From assembly GCF_002091985.1 (NCBI RefSeq), contig NZ_MKKX01000038.1, forward strand, positions 372,001 through 436,000: a stretch of DNA of 64,000 nucleotides. Direction: 5' to 3'. Below the pieces are notes generated by a model. The model had not been told where the DNA came from and did no database searches. It saw only the letters and a list, made by a program, of their open reading frames with translations. Within the stretch, counting starts at the first letter, position 1. Each line of letters begins with the position of its first letter. The translations under genes were made by a program, and so were the position numbers. The stretch is from Rhodococcus sp. 1163 (lineage in GTDB: Bacteria > Actinomycetota > Actinomycetes > Mycobacteriales > Mycobacteriaceae). This document shows positions 56,327 through 64,000 of the stretch, one piece after another.

Positions 56327-57538
56327 ATGGCCGTCAAGACACTGCAGGATCTGCTAGCGGCCGGCGTGTCCGGCCGCGCAGTGCTCGTGCGCGCCGACTT
56401 CAACGTTCCGATCGAGAACGGTGTCATCACCGATCCCGGTCGGATCGTTGCGTCGCTGCCCACGCTGAAAGCGCTGCTCGACGCCGACGCGAAGCTGATC
56501 ATCACAGCGCACCTCGGCCGACCCGAAGGCAAACCGGACGCGAAGTACTCGCTGGCTCCGGTCGCGGCGAAACTGGGTGAGCTGCTCGGGCGCCATGTTC
56601 AACTCGCGGGCGACGTCGTCGGCCAGGATGCACAGGCACGTGCCGAGGGTTTGACGGACGGCGATGTACTCCTGCTGGAGAACATTCGCTTCGACCCGCG
56701 TGAAACCAGCAAGGACGACGCCGAGCGCGCGAGCTTGGCTGCCGAACTGGTTGCCTTGACCGATGGCGAGGGCGCTTTCGTATCCGACGGGTTCGGGGTG
56801 GTTCATCGCAAGCAGGCTTCGGTTTTCGATGTTGCCGCACTCTTGCCGTCTTATGCGGGCAATCTGGTGGCCACCGAGGTCGAGGTCTTGAAGACACTGA
56901 CCGAGACCCCGAAACGCCCGTACGCAGTGGTCCTGGGTGGTTCGAAGGTGACGGACAAGCTCGCGGTGATCGAGGCACTTGCACCGAAGGTCGACACTCT
57001 GGTGATCGGCGGCGGCATGTGTTTCACATTCCTCGCTGCTCAGGGTGTTTCGGTAGGCACCTCGCTTCTGCAGGAGGACATGATCGAGACCTGCAAGGAT
57101 CTGCTCGAGCGATTCGGAGATGTCATCCATCTTCCCAAGGATGTCGTCGTCGCCGATTCGTTCTCTGCTTCTGCCGAATCGAAGATCGTTCAGTCCTACG
57201 AGATTCCGGACGGCTGGATGGGGCTCGATATCGGACCTGAGTCGGTGGAACGCTTCGGAGCGGTCCTACGCGCGGCCAAGACAGTGTTCTGGAACGGTCC
57301 GATGGGCGTGTTCGAATTCGAGAAGTTCGCAGCCGGGACCAAGGGCTTGGCCGAGGCAATCGGATCGGCTACTGCCAACGGTGCGTTCAGCGTCGTCGGC
57401 GGTGGTGATTCCGCTGCAGCCGTTCGTGCCCTCGGGTTGCCGGACGATGGTTTTTCGCACATCTCGACCGGGGGTGGAGCGTCCCTGGAGTACCTCGAGG
57501 GTAAGCACCTTCCCGGACTCGCAGCGTTGGAGGTCTGA
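56327..57538 (+). CDS. pgk: phosphoglycerate kinase
   Basis: 403 residues from ATG 56327, 5 nt after the gap stop; the frame is open back into gap. The N-terminal 3PG site is [14 protein letters not shown], then HLGRPEG. The nucleotide domain has [13 protein letters not shown] near 205, [10 protein letters not shown] near 325 and GGGDSAAAV near 365. No purine-rich ribosome site just upstream, so translation probably depends on coupling to gap. Confidence 0.97.
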   Translation: MAVKTLQDLLAAGVSGRAVLVRADFNVPIENGVITDPGRIVASLPTLKALLDADAKLIITAHLGRPEGKPDAKYSLAPVAAKLGELLGRHVQLAGDVVGQDAQARAEGLTDGDVLLLENIRFDPRETSKDDAERASLAAELVALTDGEGAFVSDGFGVVHRKQASVFDVAALLPSYAGNLVATEVEVLKTLTETPKRPYAVVLGGSKVTDKLAVIEALAPKVDTLVIGGGMCFTFLAAQGVSVGTSLLQEDMIETCKDLLERFGDVIHLPKDVVVADSFSASAESKIVQSYEIPDGWMGLDIGPESVERFGAVLRAAKTVFWNGPMGVFEFEKFAAGTKGLAEAIGSATANGAFSVVGGGDSAAAVRALGLPDDGFSHISTGGGASLEYLEGKHLPGLAALEV

Positions 57539-57541
57539 CTC

Positions 57542-58327
57542 GTGTCACGCAAGCCGCTTATCGCAGGCAACTGGAAAATGAATCTGAACCACCTCGAAGC
57601 GATTTCGCTGGTGCAGAAGATCGCGTTCTCGCTGCCGGCAAAGTACTTCGACAAGGTCGATGTGACGGTCATCCCGCCGTTCACCGACATCCGGAGCGTG
57701 CAGACCCTCATCGAGGGTGACAAACTCCTTCTCACCTTCGGTGCGCAGGACGTGTCGGCTCACGACTCGGGCGCATACACAGGCGAAATCAGCGGCTCGA
57801 TGCTGGCGAAGCTGGGTGTCACCTTCGTGGTCGTCGGCCACTCCGAGCGTCGCACGCTACACAGCGAGGACGACGCGACAGTGTTGGCCAAGACCAAGGC
57901 TGCTCTGAAGAACGGGCTCACCCCGATCGTCTGCATCGGAGAGGGCTTGAACATCAGGGAGGCCGGTGAGCACGTGTCGTACAACGTCAAGCAACTGCGC
58001 GGCTCGCTGAATGGACTGTCGGCCGAGGAAATCTCGAAGGTGGTCATCGCCTACGAGCCGGTCTGGGCCATTGGTACAGGTCGAGTGGCCAGCGCGTCCG
58101 ATGCTCAGGAAGTGTGCGGAGCGATCCGTGAGGAACTGAAGACCCTGGCTTCCGACGAAGTTGCCGCTGTGGTTCGAGTTCTCTACGGAGGGTCGGTCAA
58201 CGCCAAGAACGTCGGCGAGATCGTCGGACAGGCCGACGTCGATGGGGCACTCGTCGGTGGGGCCTCACTCAAGGCGGACGAATTTGCCACACTGTCGGCC
58301 ATCGCCGCCGGTGGGCCGCTTCCCTGA
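57542..58327 (+). CDS. tpiA: triosephosphate isomerase
   Basis: 261 residues, GTG start 3 nt after pgk. Catalytic residues are K12 (GNWKMN), H100 (VVGHSERR) and E172 ([11 protein letters not shown]); the phosphate loop [11 protein letters not shown] is near 220. Last gene of the operon, followed by a strong hairpin. Confidence 0.98.
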   Translation: MSRKPLIAGNWKMNLNHLEAISLVQKIAFSLPAKYFDKVDVTVIPPFTDIRSVQTLIEGDKLLLTFGAQDVSAHDSGAYTGEISGSMLAKLGVTFVVVGHSERRTLHSEDDATVLAKTKAALKNGLTPIVCIGEGLNIREAGEHVSYNVKQLRGSLNGLSAEEISKVVIAYEPVWAIGTGRVASASDAQEVCGAIREELKTLASDEVAAVVRVLYGGSVNAKNVGEIVGQADVDGALVGGASLKADEFATLSAIAAGGPLP

Positions 58328-58410
58328 TCCGGAGTTTTTGCATCGCGCCTCGGTTTACACGCACGAGAGTACGAAGGGTCGTCGGGCAGTTGACGCGATC
58401 GTGACAGATT

Positions 58411-58460
58411 CGAACAGTTCGGACACCGTGCTCTTCGGGCACGGTGTCCGAACCTGTTCG
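58411..58460 (+). terminator. hairpin terminator after tpiA
   Basis: TTCGGACACCGTGC (58418-58431) pairs exactly with 58439-58452. The outer CGAACAG/CTGTTCG (58411-58417 with 58454-58460) extends the stem past one bulged base. There is no U-tract, as common for actinobacterial terminators. Confidence 0.65.
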
Positions 58461-58469
58461 TAAGGCAGG

Positions 58470-58475
58470 TAAGCT
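58470..58475 (+). promoter_or_regulatory. putative -10 box of secG
   Basis: TAAGCT just after the tpiA hairpin; TSS near 58482, short leader with GAGGTGG before ATG 58508. Confidence 0.35.
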
Positions 58476-58507
58476 GCCAAAGGCATCCAATCGATTTTGA
58501 GGTGGAC

Positions 58508-58741
58508 ATGGATCTGTTTCTGGATATCCTGCTGGTTATCACCAGTCTGGCGCTGATTTTGTTGATCCTGCTGCATCGCGGTAAGGGCGGCGGTCTGTCC
58601 AGTCTGTTCGGTGGCGGCGTCCAGTCGAGCTTGTCCAGCTCGACTGTGGTCGAGAAGAACCTCGATCGTTTGACGATTTTCACCGGAGTGGTGTGGCTCA
58701 TCGCGATTCTCGGAATCGGTCTGGAGATCAAGTACTCCTGA
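58508..58741 (+). CDS. secG: preprotein translocase subunit SecG
   Basis: 77 residues from ATG 58508 (the GTG at 58502 adds two). Two membrane helices at about 3-22 and 53-73, with the conserved loop [15 protein letters not shown] then [10 protein letters not shown] between them. It joins SecYE in the membrane. This is the usual actinobacterial place, between tpiA and ppc. Confidence 0.96.
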   Translation: MDLFLDILLVITSLALILLILLHRGKGGGLSSLFGGGVQSSLSSSTVVEKNLDRLTIFTGVVWLIAILGIGLEIKYS

Positions 58742-58799
58742 CATTCGGCTGACCGCGGTATCGATCCGGTCTTGGGCTGCACACGCGGCTCGACTCGGC

Positions 58800-58805
58800 G
58801 ATACT
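58800..58805 (+). promoter_or_regulatory. possible -10 box of ppc
   Basis: GATACT ends 6 nt before ATG 58812, the leaderless spacing. GGGGGA between them could instead be a weak ribosome site. Confidence 0.3.
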
Positions 58806-58811
58806 GGGGGA

Positions 58812-61634
58812 ATGAGCGAATCCTCCTTCGAGTCGGTCGGTTCACCCGCCTTCGTCACACCGACCACTCAGGGCCGTGAGTTGACCGAGCCCCTCCGCGA
58901 GGACATCCGCTATCTCGGTGGAATCCTCGGCGACATCATTCGCGAACACGAAGGTTCTGACGTGTTCGATCTCGTCGAACGAGCGCGACTCGAATCTTTC
59001 GCTGTTCGCCGATCCGAGGTGGAGCGCGAAGATTCTGCCGGCTTCTATGCCGATGCCGATGTGGCCCAAGCGATTCCATTGATTCGAGCGTTCAGTCACT
59101 TCTCGCTCCTTGCCAATCTTGCGGAAGACCTACACCGCGAGCGACGTCGCGCCATCCACGTCGACAGAAACGATCCGCCGCAGGCCAGCAGTCTCGATGC
59201 AACGTGGCTCGCACTCGACGCAGCGGGCCTCACGCAGTCGCGGGTGACTGCGGCGTTGGCGGACGCATTGGTCTCGCCGGTGATCACCGCGCATCCCACC
59301 GAGACCCGTCGACGTACCGTATTCGACGTCCAGGCGAAAATCACCGACCTCATGCGTCGACGCCAGGTCGTCTCGACTGCCAAGGTCTCGAGTTCCGCGC
59401 AGGAATTGACTTCCATCGACACCCAGATCCGACGTCAAGTGCTGACACTGTGGGAAACAGCTCTGATTCGTTTGTCGCGCTTGCGTATTCAAGACGAGAT
59501 CGAGGTCGGTCTTCGCTATTTCGAATCCTCGTTGTTCGATGTCATCCCCGCACTGAACGCCGATGTGCGAAGCGCACTGCGGCTTCGGTGGCCGGACAGC
59601 AATCTGCTGGCACGACCCATCCTGCGTCCCGGTTCGTGGATCGGTGGAGATCGCGACGGAAATCCGAACGTCACCGCAGAGGTGGTACATACCGCCACGC
59701 ACCAAGCCGGGTACGTCGCGTTTGCGTACTACTTGGACGAATTGGTCTCCCTCGAGAAGGAACTGTCGATGTCTGCCAGGCTGGTGGCCGTCACCGAGGA
59801 CCTGCTTACCCTCGCTTCCACCTCCGGTGAATCGGATGATCGTCGGTCCGATGAGCCGTATCGAGTGGCCATTGCCGGTATTCGTGCACGACTGTCGGCC
59901 ACGGCGGCTGCGGTCCTCGACTCGGTACCGGTCTCGGCGCTCGACCGTGGGGCCGCGCCGTACTCTCGGCCACAGGATGTTCTCGACGATTTGGACACGG
60001 TCGATCGTGCTTTGCGTGCAGACGGAGACGCACTGATCGCCGATGATCGTCTTCAGAAGTTGCGCCAGTCCGTCGAGACTTTCGGCTTTCATCTGCAAGC
60101 GTTGGACATGCGACAGAATTCCGAGACGCACGAAGTTGTGGTCGCCGAGCTGCTCGCGTGGGCCGGCGTCCACCAGGACTACCTGTCACTCGCCGAGGCG
60201 GACCGGGTGGCAGTCCTCTCTCGTGAACTGATGACCCGGCGCCCATTGATCGGTCCGACCGCCGAGCTCAGCGAGCTCGCGACGAAGGAACTGGGCATCG
60301 TTCGAGCTGCCAAGGAAGCGATCGATCATCTGGGTCCCGACACGATCCAGAACTACATCATCAGCATGTGCGAGTCCGTCAGTGACATGCTCGAGGCGGC
60401 CTTGTTGCTCAAAGAGGCGGGCATCTTCGACCCCGGAGTCGACGGGTCGGCACCGACGTCGTCCGTGGGCGTAGTGCCGTTGTTCGAGACAATCGAGGAC
60501 CTGCAACAGGGCGCGGCAACGCTGATCGCCACTCTCGAAGTTCCCGTGTACCGAGCGTTGATCGCTGGTCGCGGCATGAACCAGGAAGTGATGCTGGGTT
60601 ACTCGGACTCCAACAAGGACGGCGGATATCTGGCCGCCAACTGGGCGCTGTATCGAGCTGAACTCGATCTACTCGAGGCCTCGCGCAAGACCGGGATCAG
60701 GTTGCGGCTCTTCCACGGCCGGGGAGGCACTATCGGTCGCGGTGGTGGCCCGAGCTACGACGCGATACTGGCGCAGCCGCCAGGGGTCGTCCAGGGCTCA
60801 CTTCGACTGACCGAGCAGGGCGAGATCATCGCCGCCAAGTATGCCGAGCCTTCCAGGGCTCGACGGAATCTGGAGTCGCTGGTAGCAGGAACGCTCGAGT
60901 CGACGTTATTGGATGTCGAAGGCCTGGGCGAGGATGCGGAGCCTGCATACGCAGTACTCGACGATCTAGCCCAGCGAGCTCGTGCGGCATACGGCCGACT
61001 GGTCCATGACGAGCCTGGGTTCGTCGAGTACTTTTCGATGGCGACGCCGGTAGCAGAGGTCGGTGAATTGAACATCGGAAGCCGTCCCGCCTCGCGCAAG
61101 CCGACCAATTCGGTGAGCGACCTTCGCGCGATCCCGTGGGTCATGTCGTGGAGTCAGTGTCGAGTCATGCTTCCGGGCTGGTACGGAACAGGAACTGCGA
61201 TAGAAGAGTGGGTCGGCGGGGACGAGGACAAATTTGCCTCTCTCACCGATCTGTATCGGACATGGCCGTTCTTCCAGACCGTGTTGTCCAACCTTGCCCA
61301 GGTGATGGCCAAGTCCGACTTGGGTATTGCCGCGCGCTACGCAGAGCTCGTCCCCGACCGTGAGTTACGCGGACGGATCTTCGGCATGATCGAGACCGAG
61401 CATGCGAAGACGGTGCGCATGTATCTGCGGATCACCGGCCACACCCGACTGCTCGAGGACAACCCGGCATTGGAGCGCTCGGTTCACAACAGGTTCCCGT
61501 ACCTCGAACCGCTGAACCAGATGCAGGTGGAAATGCTGCGCAGGTTCCGCGCAGGCGACACGGATGAACGCGTCAAACGCGGAATCCTGTTGACGATGAA
61601 CGGTCTCGCCACCGCACTTCGCAACAGCGGCTGA
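58812..61634 (+). CDS. ppc: phosphoenolpyruvate carboxylase
   Basis: 940 residues. Adds bicarbonate to PEP to make oxaloacetate, the anaplerotic step drawing on the adjacent glycolytic genes. The catalytic His lies in [11 protein letters not shown] near residue 160. The second site is [16 protein letters not shown] near 596-611 and the glycine loop [15 protein letters not shown] near 634-648. The C-terminus ends in the expected NSG ([10 protein letters not shown]). Complete and of normal length. Confidence 0.98.
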   Translation: MSESSFESVGSPAFVTPTTQGRELTEPLREDIRYLGGILGDIIREHEGSDVFDLVERARLESFAVRRSEVEREDSAGFYADADVAQAIPLIRAFSHFSLLANLAEDLHRERRRAIHVDRNDPPQASSLDATWLALDAAGLTQSRVTAALADALVSPVITAHPTETRRRTVFDVQAKITDLMRRRQVVSTAKVSSSAQELTSIDTQIRRQVLTLWETALIRLSRLRIQDEIEVGLRYFESSLFDVIPALNADVRSALRLRWPDSNLLARPILRPGSWIGGDRDGNPNVTAEVVHTATHQAGYVAFAYYLDELVSLEKELSMSARLVAVTEDLLTLASTSGESDDRRSDEPYRVAIAGIRARLSATAAAVLDSVPVSALDRGAAPYSRPQDVLDDLDTVDRALRADGDALIADDRLQKLRQSVETFGFHLQALDMRQNSETHEVVVAELLAWAGVHQDYLSLAEADRVAVLSRELMTRRPLIGPTAELSELATKELGIVRAAKEAIDHLGPDTIQNYIISMCESVSDMLEAALLLKEAGIFDPGVDGSAPTSSVGVVPLFETIEDLQQGAATLIATLEVPVYRALIAGRGMNQEVMLGYSDSNKDGGYLAANWALYRAELDLLEASRKTGIRLRLFHGRGGTIGRGGGPSYDAILAQPPGVVQGSLRLTEQGEIIAAKYAEPSRARRNLESLVAGTLESTLLDVEGLGEDAEPAYAVLDDLAQRARAAYGRLVHDEPGFVEYFSMATPVAEVGELNIGSRPASRKPTNSVSDLRAIPWVMSWSQCRVMLPGWYGTGTAIEEWVGGDEDKFASLTDLYRTWPFFQTVLSNLAQVMAKSDLGIAARYAELVPDRELRGRIFGMIETEHAKTVRMYLRITGHTRLLEDNPALERSVHNRFPYLEPLNQMQVEMLRRFRAGDTDERVKRGILLTMNGLATALRNSG

Positions 61635-61643
61635 GGTTTCGTT

Positions 61644-61671
61644 CGCCCGGGGTCCCGATCGGTCCCGGGCG
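61644..61671 (+). terminator. hairpin after ppc
   Basis: CGCCCGGG (61644-61651) pairs perfectly with CCCGGGCG (61664-61671) over a 12-nt loop, 10 nt after the ppc stop. No U-tract. Confidence 0.5.
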
Positions 61672-61711
61672 GCGAGCGGTTCGGCACGATCGAACGAATA
61701 GGGGCGTCGGT

Positions 61712-61739
61712 GGAACCGGTCCCGTTGTCGGCGCGTCAT
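61712..61739 (+). promoter_or_regulatory. ECF-sigma-like promoter upstream of a small ORF
   Basis: GGAACC (61712-61717) and CGTCAT (61734-61739) are separated by 16 bp. This is close to the GGAAC-N16/17-CGTC pattern of extracytoplasmic-function sigma factors. TSS would be near 61745, about 35 nt before the ATG at 61780. Confidence 0.45.
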
Positions 61740-61779
61740 AAGAGGTAGGGGGACGGGACCGCGGACCAAGGAGGCAGAA

Positions 61780-61953
61780 ATGTCACAATGCAGAGAAAGC
61801 ATCGAATCATGGCGCGACGGAAGGGCTTACCGTTCGGTCGGGCACGGGGGACGTCGAGTCCAGCTGCCGGCAAGGCAAACCCCGATCAGCCAGACCCCGG
61901 TCGACACCGAACAGGCACTCGAATCCGGCACGCACGGCGCCGAGCCTGTCTGA
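61780..61953 (+). CDS. small ORF, 57 residues, unknown function
   Basis: ATG 61780 follows AAGGAGG (61768-61774) at 5-nt spacing, the most complete Shine-Dalgarno I noticed in the window. The product starts MSQCRESIESWRDGRAY and ends ESGTHGAEPV. It is hydrophilic with no membrane segment, signal peptide or recognised domain, one Cys at position 4, basic in the first half and acidic/polar in the second. It lies alone between ppc and the convergent pgl gene, behind a possible ECF promoter. It could also be a leader peptide or a chance frame; the ribosome site is the main support. Confidence 0.5.
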   Translation: MSQCRESIESWRDGRAYRSVGHGGRRVQLPARQTPISQTPVDTEQALESGTHGAEPV

Positions 61954-61990
61954 AATGACAAGACAAGGATCGGCGCCGTCTACAGTGCCT

Positions 61991-62737
61991 TCAGTCGGTG
62001 GCAAGTCCCGATGCTGCATCCGCGTCGAGGAACCATACGGTCGAGGTGGAACCGAGCGCGCCGGCAGACGGTATGTCGACTGGGTCGGCGCCACCTACGG
62101 CATCGGATACCGCTTGGGCCTTCGCGGCACCGGACACCAGCAACCACACATGCTTGGCACGTTGAATTGCCGGTAGTGTCAACGTGATTCGAACCGGCGG
62201 TGGCTTGGGGGAGTCCTCGACAGCAACGACGTAGTGAGTCTTCTCGCGCACTGCATCGGTGTGCGGGAAGAGCGAATTGATGTGGCCCTCACCGCCCATA
62301 CCGAGCAGATGGATGTCGAACGCAGGAGTGTGGTTCCCCTCCGAATGCGACGCCAGAATCTGGGCATAGCTCACGGCGGCGAGTCGTGCATCGCTCCCGT
62401 GCGGCCCGTCGGACGCGGCCATCGGGAACACACGGTCCGGGTGAACCGGGACGTGGGCGAGCAGAGCGTTCCTGGCTTGCACTTCGTTGCGCTCCGGATC
62501 GCCCGATGGAAGGAAGCGTTCGTCACCGAAGTAGACATCCACTTGCGACCAGTCGATTGCGCCGGAGTCTTCTCGCAGGGCTTCGAGCAAGGCGATTCCG
62601 GTGCCGCCCCCCGTCAGTACCACCGAGGCAGAACCACGATCGGCCTGGGCGGCGACAACCACTTCGACGAACCGGGACCGCGCAGCGTCGACCAGTGCTT
62701 GTGCGTCCAGGAATTGCAGAACCGACGTCTCACTCAT
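61991..62737 (-). CDS. pgl: 6-phosphogluconolactonase
   Basis: 248 residues from ATG 62737. Hydrolyses 6-phosphogluconolactone. Family segments are VVLTGGGTGIALLEAL, VDVYFGDERFLPSGDPERN, FDIHLLGMGGEGHINSLFP with the catalytic His, and a C-terminal lysine region, VSGAAKAQAV. The start lies 8 nt inside the end of opcA, so the two are coupled in the leftward zwf-opcA-pgl operon. Confidence 0.95.
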   Translation of the reverse strand: MSETSVLQFLDAQALVDAARSRFVEVVVAAQADRGSASVVLTGGGTGIALLEALREDSGAIDWSQVDVYFGDERFLPSGDPERNEVQARNALLAHVPVHPDRVFPMAASDGPHGSDARLAAVSYAQILASHSEGNHTPAFDIHLLGMGGEGHINSLFPHTDAVREKTHYVVAVEDSPKPPPVRITLTLPAIQRAKHVWLLVSGAAKAQAVSDAVGGADPVDIPSAGALGSTSTVWFLDADAASGLATD

Positions 62738-63650
62738 AGCTCACCTTGGACAGCCCTTTCAATGCGAGTTCATAGATTTCATCGGTATCGAGTCGGCGCA
62801 ATTCTTCGGCAAGGCACTCACGAGTCTCACGGCGCGCGAGTGCGACCTCGGCGTCGGGTTGACCTGTTCTCGACAGTGTTGCCGTCTTTCCGGTCTGGGG
62901 TCGAACGATGCTGATCGCGCTGTTCTCGCGCTTCAGTTCGACTTTCAGTTCACCGGTCCTACGGTGCACCGGAACCTCGAGTTTCGCTGCGAGCCACCCG
63001 GCGAGGATGTCGAGCGCAGGCTCCTCTGCGAGGCCGGAAACAGTGACGTCCACGACCTTCTCGTGTGGAGCCTGATCCAGTGCGGTGGCGAGCAACCCAC
63101 GCCAGTAGGTGACTCGGCTCCACGACAGATCCGAGTCGCCCTGGGAGTAACTGTCGAGCCGTGACTTGATCGTCGACGTCGGATCCGGCGACTTCGTGGC
63201 ATCGGTAATCCTCCGAATTGCCAACTTGCCCAACGGATCCTGCGCGGGGATCTTGGGCGCTTCGTTCGGCCACCAGACTACGATCGGGGTGTCCGGCAGC
63301 AGAAAAGGAATGACGACACTGTGCTCGTGCTCGGCAAGTTCACCGTGCAGCCTGAGCACCACTACCTCGGATGCTCCCGCGTCGCCACCCACCCGAATCT
63401 GGGCATCCAGCCCGGATTCGGCAGAGCGGTCTCCTCGAATGAGGACGATGACGCGACACGGATGCTCTCGGCTCGCTTCGTTGGCTGCCTCGATGGCAGT
63501 CTCGGCTTGCTCGCCGTCACGGCTGGCGACGATGAGCGTGAGCACCCGTCCGATGGTGACAGCGCCACCGGATTCACGAAGCTCGATCAGCTTCTTGCCC
63601 ACCGCCCTCGTCGTCGTGGCGGGGATATCGACGATCACGGCCTTCTCCAT
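62730..63650 (-). CDS. opcA: glucose-6-phosphate dehydrogenase assembly protein OpcA
   Basis: 306 residues. Needed for active glucose-6-phosphate dehydrogenase in cyanobacteria and actinobacteria; not an enzyme. The N-terminus VIVDIPATTTRAVGKKLIELRE and the middle PFLLPDTPIVVWWPNEAPKIPAQDPLG (each read in parts) are characteristic. Downstream come a DLSWSRVTYWRG segment and a beta-rich end. It overlaps zwf by 16 nt and pgl by 8 nt, giving coordinated translation with its partner. Confidence 0.95.
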   Translation of the reverse strand: MEKAVIVDIPATTTRAVGKKLIELRESGGAVTIGRVLTLIVASRDGEQAETAIEAANEASREHPCRVIVLIRGDRSAESGLDAQIRVGGDAGASEVVVLRLHGELAEHEHSVVIPFLLPDTPIVVWWPNEAPKIPAQDPLGKLAIRRITDATKSPDPTSTIKSRLDSYSQGDSDLSWSRVTYWRGLLATALDQAPHEKVVDVTVSGLAEEPALDILAGWLAAKLEVPVHRRTGELKVELKRENSAISIVRPQTGKTATLSRTGQPDAEVALARRETRECLAEELRRLDTDEIYELALKGLSKVSYE

Positions 63651-64000
63651 TCGCGTCCGGTGCGGTGCATCATTTCATCGCCCGATGTCGGACCCCACGT
63701 ACCCGCTTCGTACGGCTCGGCTGTTCCACCCGCAGCCCAGAAGTCGAGAATCGGATCCAGAATCTGCCACGAAAGCTCGACCTCGGCGTTGACTGGGAAC
63801 AGTGAAGGCTCACCGAGCAGCACATCGAGGATGAGCCGCTCGTAGGCCTCCGGTGAAGACTCCGTGAATGCCTGGCCGTAGCTGAAGTCCATGCTGACAT
63901 CTCGAACCTGCATGCTCGAGCCAGGCACCTTGGACCCGAAACGCATCGTCACACCCTCATCGGGTTGAACCCTGATGACGAGTGCATTCTGACCGAGTTC
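63635..64000 (-). CDS. zwf: glucose-6-phosphate 1-dehydrogenase, C-terminal part (cut by window edge)
   Basis: The last 121 codons are in the window; the gene continues to the left on the minus strand, beyond base 64000. The visible part has NALVIRVQPDEGVTMRFGSKVPG, then FTESSPEAYERLILDVLLGEPSLFP and a tail with WGPTSGDEMMHRTGREWRRP (read in parts), all characteristic of the C-terminal half of Zwf. Makes 6-phosphogluconolactone and NADPH. Not broken; the truncation is only the window boundary. Confidence 0.95.
   Translation of the reverse strand, partial: ELGQNALVIRVQPDEGVTMRFGSKVPGSSMQVRDVSMDFSYGQAFTESSPEAYERLILDVLLGEPSLFPVNAEVELSWQILDPILDFWAAGGTAEPYEAGTWGPTSGDEMMHRTGREWRRP

Noticed and set aside
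61807-62094. 95-codon minus-strand frame overlapping the end of pgl and the small ORF
   Set aside because: It overlaps pgl in another frame of the same strand and lacks a ribosome site; the plus-strand small ORF is better supported.

Overview
The window is high-GC chromosomal DNA from a mycolic-acid-type actinobacterium, most likely Rhodococcus or a close relative. Reasons: mIHF, WhiA, OpcA and a helicase-dead PriA are all present; the pyr and rib operons carry an extra PH-like membrane protein gene as in mycobacteria; GTG/TTG starts are common; and several genes appear to be leaderless, with a TANNNT box 6-8 nt before the start codon. From memory, gene order follows two Mycobacterium tuberculosis blocks (roughly hisS to nusB, then pyrR to zwf) joined into one. 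No tRNA, rRNA, IS element, prophage or CRISPR array was seen; nearly everything is chromosomal core.

Layout. 1-5.2 kb: MBL hydrolase-hisS-membrane protein; a DUF3237 gene divergent from a radical SAM gene across a LexA (SOS) box; a zinc metallopeptidase. 5.4-9.1 kb: aspS, a strong bidirectional terminator, then two leftward membrane proteins (one RDD family) sharing proline/glycine/tyrosine-rich tails. 9.4-21 kb: phosphotransferase-like gene, rarA, alaS, ruvX, mltG, aroE, prepilin peptidase, aroC, aroK, aroB. 21-24.2 kb: a four-TM protein divergent from pepQ, then efp-nusB. 24.2-33 kb: pyrR-pyrB-pyrC-membrane protein-carA-carB-pyrF, with a PyrR-binding loop in the leader. 33-39.3 kb: mihF-gmk-rpoZ-coaBC, then metK-priA. 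39.4-42 kb: a small accessory island (exported cyclase-family protein and a membrane GGDEF protein, overlapping tail to tail). 42.4-50 kb: fmt-rsmB-yjbR-like, then rpe-ribD-ribE-ribBA-ribH-PH-like protein. 50-55.1 kb: uvrC-rapZ-yvcK-whiA. 55.1-61.6 kb: gap-pgk-tpiA, secG, ppc. 61.6-64 kb: a small ORF with a perfect Shine-Dalgarno, then leftward zwf-opcA-pgl (zwf cut by the window edge).

How the genes work together. The window encodes de novo UMP synthesis, most of the shikimate pathway to chorismate (dehydroquinase is absent from its usual place after aroB), riboflavin synthesis, lower glycolysis with PEP carboxylase, and the oxidative pentose phosphate entry. It also carries translation factors (HisRS, AspRS, AlaRS, EF-P, Fmt, RsmB), DNA repair and recombination (UvrC, RarA, RuvX) and envelope control (MltG, YvcK, RapZ, WhiA).

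The least explained signals are regulatory: the SOS box, an inverted repeat around the alaS start, repeat-containing leaders before metK and gap, a palindrome over the fmt -10 box, and the ECF-like promoter before the 57-residue ORF.
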